From the NCBI GenBank assembly GCA_963922715.1, contig CAWUJT010000089.1:1-9435 (forward strand): 9,435 nucleotides of DNA. Reading direction: 5' to 3'. Position 1 is the stretch's first letter. Each line of letters begins with the position of its first letter. The stretch comes from CAWUJT01 sp963922715. Its GTDB lineage: Bacteria > Pseudomonadota > Alphaproteobacteria > Rhodobacterales > Rhodobacteraceae. Below are positions 6,920 through 9,435 of the stretch, piece after piece. A program made the position numbers and the translations under genes. The notes beneath the pieces are model-generated. The model did no database searches, was not told where the DNA came from, and saw only the letters and a list, made by a program, of their open reading frames with translations.

Positions 6920-7843
6920 TTAAGGCGCAAAAACTGGGCGGGCCGCTACCCCACCATGCTTTTGCATCCAGGTGGCCGCAGATTCTATGCCACCAAGCGG
7001 GAAGATATGCACATTTGTCACATTAAATCCAGGCGTCTTATGTTTATGAGATGCGAGCTGAGACAAAACATCTGTCGGCTCAAACGGAAAAAAGAGCTTT
7101 GACACATCGCGCGCGCGTCTTTGCAAAACCCGTAAAGAGGGCCCGACACCACAGGCGATGGCGAATTTTATCAAAGTTTGCAGTTTCGCAGGGCCGGCAA
7201 TCCCGATGTGGATAGGCAGATCGATTTGCGCCGCCTTTAAGGCGTCCGCCCAGGCGATGATCGGTGTAGCCTCAAACGAAAATTGGGTCACAATGGCCAT
7301 TTTTGCATCGGTGCGCTCTTGAAACTTTTGTTTCCAGTGAAGGGCTTGCAATGCAATCTTCATGTCGCCATCGGGGTCGATATCGCGGTTGCCTTCGGGA
7401 TGACCGGCCACATGCAGCCGTGTGAAACCGGCTTGGTCAAACAAACCCGTCTCAATCAGCTGCATTGAGGACTGAAAGTCCCCATAGGGTGTTGCAACAC
7501 CGCCCCCCAGCAAAAGGGCCTGGTCCACACCGGCTTCGCCCTGATAGCGCGCAATCCAATCTTTCAGCGTTGCTGCGTCAGGGATAAGCCGTGCTGGAAA
7601 ATGCGGCATGACCGCGAAGCCTTCCTGCGTCAGGCGCCGTGCTGTGCGCACCATATCCGCAATCGGGGTGCCTTCAATATGTGCAATATAAACACGCGTC
7701 TGAGCGGGCAAAAGACGACGAAAATCGTCGATCTTATCGGCTGTGCGCGGCATCACCTCAATGGAATATCCTCTCAGAAACGTCTCCATGTCCGTCATCT
7801 CTGGCTGCTTGGTTTGTGCAAAACTCAGAACATTCGTGGTCAT
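6920..7843 (-). CDS. metF: Methylenetetrahydrofolate reductase, divergent MetF-type
   Basis: MetF enzymes use FAD and NAD(P)H to reduce 5,10-methylene-THF to 5-methyl-THF, the methyl donor for the downstream methyltransferase. The 307 residues fit a single TIM barrel. Matches to E. coli MetF by eye: SIEVMP with E29 (E. coli E28 region), PHFP at 80-83, HVAGHPEGNRD at 144-153 (YPEVHP region), VTQFSFE with Q187 (Q183 region), and FPLGGIESAATW at 281-292. The loop that reads LRGD in E. coli, with the important Asp120, reads LLLGGG here (111-115 ends the Gly run), so that Asp appears absent. The ATG overlaps the stop of the upstream gene as ATGA, with GAAGGGCGG before it, indicating coupled translation. 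Assignment to the MTHFR superfamily is firm. True methylene-THF reductase activity is inferred from family and context; oxidation of methyl-THF in a demethylation pathway is an alternative. Confidence 0.85.
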   Translation of the reverse strand: MTTNVLSFAQTKQPEMTDMETFLRGYSIEVMPRTADKIDDFRRLLPAQTRVYIAHIEGTPIADMVRTARRLTQEGFAVMPHFPARLIPDAATLKDWIARYQGEAGVDQALLLGGGVATPYGDFQSSMQLIETGLFDQAGFTRLHVAGHPEGNRDIDPDGDMKIALQALHWKQKFQERTDAKMAIVTQFSFEATPIIAWADALKAAQIDLPIHIGIAGPAKLQTLIKFAIACGVGPSLRVLQRRARDVSKLFFPFEPTDVLSQLASHKHKTPGFNVTNVHIFPLGGIESAATWMQKHGGVAARPVFAP

Positions 7844-8145
7844 GGTGTCCGCCCTTCATGTGTGATCAGAACTTTCAACCGCTCGTTATCGTAGGCGGCT
7901 TCAAGACGCGCTGTTTCTGCCTTTGCAACAGCTTCTGGGCTGCCATCGACGACATAGGGGGCCGCTTTGCGCCATTCGGCCAGATATGCGTCACTGTCTT
8001 GCGCACCGCTTTTCATCGCCGCGCGATCAATCGCTTGCTCAAACCGCTCAGACAATTGCACTTTAACAGCCTTTCGTCCTTTGCCGACAATAAGCTGTGC
8101 AGGGATATCGCGCCAATAAACAAGTGTAACCTCTGGCATCTGCAT
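7840..8145 (-). CDS. Small 'virulence factor' family protein (PF13769-like) leading the metF operon
   Basis: This 101-residue soluble protein has no signal peptide, membrane segment or cysteine. The start, PEVTLVYWRDIPAQ, followed by GKGRKAVKVQLSERF, matches what I recall of the short family labelled 'virulence factor' in alphaproteobacteria. That label has no biochemical support here and should not be read as pathogenicity. Residues 35-75 look helical, and the C-terminus carries a charged helix (AKAETARLEAAYDNERLK, 75-92). Two in-frame ATGs exist: position 8145 gives MQMPEV, and 8139 gives MPEV with AGAAAG-like purines at better spacing (GAAAG, 6 bases). The second fits the family start better. 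It is the first gene of the minus-strand cluster, and its TGA overlaps the metF ATG. This suggests a stoichiometric or accessory role with MetF or the corrinoid methyltransferase, which is inference. Confidence 0.85.
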   Translation of the reverse strand: MQMPEVTLVYWRDIPAQLIVGKGRKAVKVQLSERFEQAIDRAAMKSGAQDSDAYLAEWRKAAPYVVDGSPEAVAKAETARLEAAYDNERLKVLITHEGRTP

Positions 8146-8261
8146 CTTTCTTTTATCCGTTCCACAACCATAGAGGGTTCTTTGAAAATCCCGGCATCTT
8201 TTTCGACATTTAAAGGCAATGTTGCGACGGATTTATCTCTGTAGTTAACCCAATGCTATGT

Positions 8262-8307
8262 GTCTCTTGTGATAAGCCTAAAGTCAGCTTAAATCAGTAC
8301 AAGAGAC
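8262..8307. repeat. Long inverted repeat with nested second repeat, in the divergent intergenic region just before ppx
   Basis: Outer arms GTCTCTTGT (8262-8270) and ACAAGAGAC (8299-8307) are perfect 9-bp complements. Inside them TAAGC (8273-8277) and GCTTA (8287-8291) form a second stem around a 9-base loop. GA (8271-8272) can also pair with TC (8294-8295). RNA of this stretch would fold as one bulged hairpin ending three bases before the ppx SD (GGAG). It may be a 5' UTR control element or a protein-binding site shared by the divergent genes. It matches no riboswitch I recognise. Confidence 0.6.
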
Positions 8308-8309
8308 CT

Positions 8310-8313
8310 GGAG
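8310..8313 (+). promoter_or_regulatory. Ribosome-binding site of the Ppx/GppA gene
   Basis: GGAG lies seven bases before the ATG at 8321 and directly after the inverted repeat. It supports the long form of the protein with its ~40-residue N-terminal extension, since no other well-placed ATG precedes the first ATPase motif. Confidence 0.7.
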
Positions 8314-8320
8314 AATTATA

Positions 8321-9435
8321 ATGCCCCCCACCCCCTCTCAACACGCATGGTCCAAAGACACAGTGGTTGGGAAAATATCACCCGTAGCGCCGGTCGCGCC
8401 ATCAGAGGGGGCGGCAAAACCCGATCCAGCGGATCTTTATGCAGCCCTTGATCTTGGGACAAATTCTTGTCGCATGCTGATCGCGCAACCCAAAGGCAGC
8501 CAACTCCATGTCGTAGACAGCTTTGCCAAATCTGTGCAACTTGGACAAGGATTGGAAAACTCAGGCCGTCTGTCGCGGGCGTCTATGGCGCGGACTGTCG
8601 GAGCACTGAAAATCTGTCAACGGAAATTACACCATCACAGTGTGCGCCGGATGCGGCTGGTGGCGACAGAGGCCTGCCGGCGTGCCACGAACGCGGCGGA
8701 GTTTATCGCTGTGGTTGAGCGGGAAACCGGCCTGAGGCTTGAGATTATCGAACCCGAAGAAGAAGCGCGCCTGGCTGTGATCTCTTGCGCGCCTTTGGTC
8801 TCAACCAAGACCGAGCAACTTTTGGTGGTGGATATTGGTGGTGGCTCGACCGAGCTTGTTTGGATTGATCTGTGCCAGGTGCCCCGCCGCGACAGACCAC
8901 GGTCCATCATGGCGCTTCATGCGGGCTTTGGGGTTGACCGTCATTTGACGCGGGCAGCGAAGGTCGTGGATTGGATCTCTATTCCTTTGGGCGTTGCGAC
9001 TTTGAAAGATCAGTTTTCGGATGTGGAAGACGATGCCGCGCGGTTTGCCCTGATGTCGTGGTATTTCGAAGAAAAACTGGCTGAGTTTTCCCCCTATGAG
9101 GATGCGGCCGATCAGGCCAGAGAGGGGTTTCAGATCATCGGCACATCCGGCACCGTAACAACCGTGGCCGCCACCCATTTGGGATTGAAGCGCTATGATC
9201 GCAGCAAAGTCGATGGGCTGCGGATGACGTCACGCCAGATCGATCAGGTGATCCAAGGATATCTGTCGATGGGCCCCGAAGGCCGCCGCAAAGACCCGCG
9301 CATCGGTCTGGATCGCTACCGGCACATCATGTCCGGGGCGGCGATCCTACAGGCGTTGCTGCGGGCTTGGCCCACCGATCGACTGTCCGTGGCGGACCGC
9401 GGCTTGCGTGAAGGGCTGCTCTATGCACAGATGAG
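8321..9435 (+). CDS. ppx: Ppx/GppA family phosphatase (exopolyphosphatase / pppGpp phosphatase), 3' end missing
   Basis: The frame is open from ATG 8321 to the window end (371 complete codons, no stop), so the gene is cut by the edge. Family members remove terminal phosphate from polyphosphate or from pppGpp, linking phosphate storage and the stringent response in the cytoplasm. ASKHA-fold motifs: phosphate-1 LDLGTNSCRML at 43-53, conserved EEAR at 147-150, phosphate-2 VVDIGGGSTELVW at 169-181, and GTSGTVTTVAA at 274-284. SVADRGLREGLLYAQM at 356-371 is typical of the end of the catalytic region, so little is probably missing. A Pro/Ala-rich stretch of ~40 residues precedes the first motif. 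It is divergent from the metF operon across 175 bases. PPX and GppA activities cannot be told apart by sequence reading alone, so the symbol is tentative. Its SD lies beside a strong inverted repeat. Confidence 0.95.
   Translation, partial: MPPTPSQHAWSKDTVVGKISPVAPVAPSEGAAKPDPADLYAALDLGTNSCRMLIAQPKGSQLHVVDSFAKSVQLGQGLENSGRLSRASMARTVGALKICQRKLHHHSVRRMRLVATEACRRATNAAEFIAVVERETGLRLEIIEPEEEARLAVISCAPLVSTKTEQLLVVDIGGGSTELVWIDLCQVPRRDRPRSIMALHAGFGVDRHLTRAAKVVDWISIPLGVATLKDQFSDVEDDAARFALMSWYFEEKLAEFSPYEDAADQAREGFQIIGTSGTVTTVAATHLGLKRYDRSKVDGLRMTSRQIDQVIQGYLSMGPEGRRKDPRIGLDRYRHIMSGAAILQALLRAWPTDRLSVADRGLREGLLYAQM

Noticed and set aside
7840..8145. Pathogenicity role for the 'virulence factor' family protein
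   Set aside because: The name comes from a family label only. Its position and overlap with metF point to one-carbon metabolism, and nothing nearby suggests virulence.
7639..8244. 201-codon plus-strand open frame
   Set aside because: It lies antisense across the start of metF and the small leading gene, both of which show clear family motifs. Its own translation shows no recognisable domain, and no good SD was seen.
8146..8320. SAM-II or cobalamin riboswitch for the methionine/corrinoid cluster
   Set aside because: The gap was read on both strands for SAM-II-like and B12-box-like conserved segments. Only the inverted repeat stood out, and it does not match either consensus as I know it.

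Overview
The window looks like chromosomal DNA from an alphaproteobacterium of the Rhodobacterales (roseobacter group). Three things point there: the end of a Rhodobacter-type gene transfer agent (GTA) structural gene, a Cox15-type heme A synthase, and a MetF / methyl-THF:corrinoid methyltransferase / RACo-like activator set as known from roseobacters. By eye G+C is moderate and uneven: hand-counted 60-base lines range from about 43% near the end of the GTA gene to about 67% in the methyltransferase gene. Genus cannot be fixed from this.

Layout, left to right. (1) Positions 2-1021 hold the 3' end of the GTA baseplate 'megatron' gene (g15-like), cut by the window edge. (2) Positions 1095-3694 hold heme A synthase (ctaA) and an M32 metallocarboxypeptidase, joined by an ATGA stop/start overlap, so probably one transcript. 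(3) Positions 3691-8145, all on the minus strand and read right to left, hold a small 'virulence factor' family protein, a MetF-type methylenetetrahydrofolate reductase, a methyl-THF:cobalamin methyltransferase and a large 2Fe-2S/ASKHA corrinoid-activation protein. (4) From 8321, divergent on the plus strand, an Ppx/GppA phosphatase gene runs off the right edge. The M32 and activator genes converge and their stop codons overlap.

The minus-strand cluster is the main point of interest. In order it would reduce methylene-THF to methyl-THF, move the methyl to a corrinoid protein, and rescue oxidised Co(II) corrinoid by ATP-dependent reduction. That is the folate half and the repair system of a split cobalamin-dependent methionine synthase, or of a related corrinoid demethylation route. 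The corrinoid-binding protein and the homocysteine (or methylamine) methyltransferase are not in the window. The first gene is a family of unknown biochemical function with a misleading name, tightly coupled to metF.

Non-coding DNA is scarce. The notable items are a perfect 9-bp inverted repeat with a nested second repeat just before the ppx ribosome-binding site, an AT-rich palindrome between the methyltransferase and activator genes, and small GC hairpins inside the Arg-rich 3' ends of both those genes. I saw no tRNA, rRNA, CRISPR array, insertion sequence or recognisable riboswitch.
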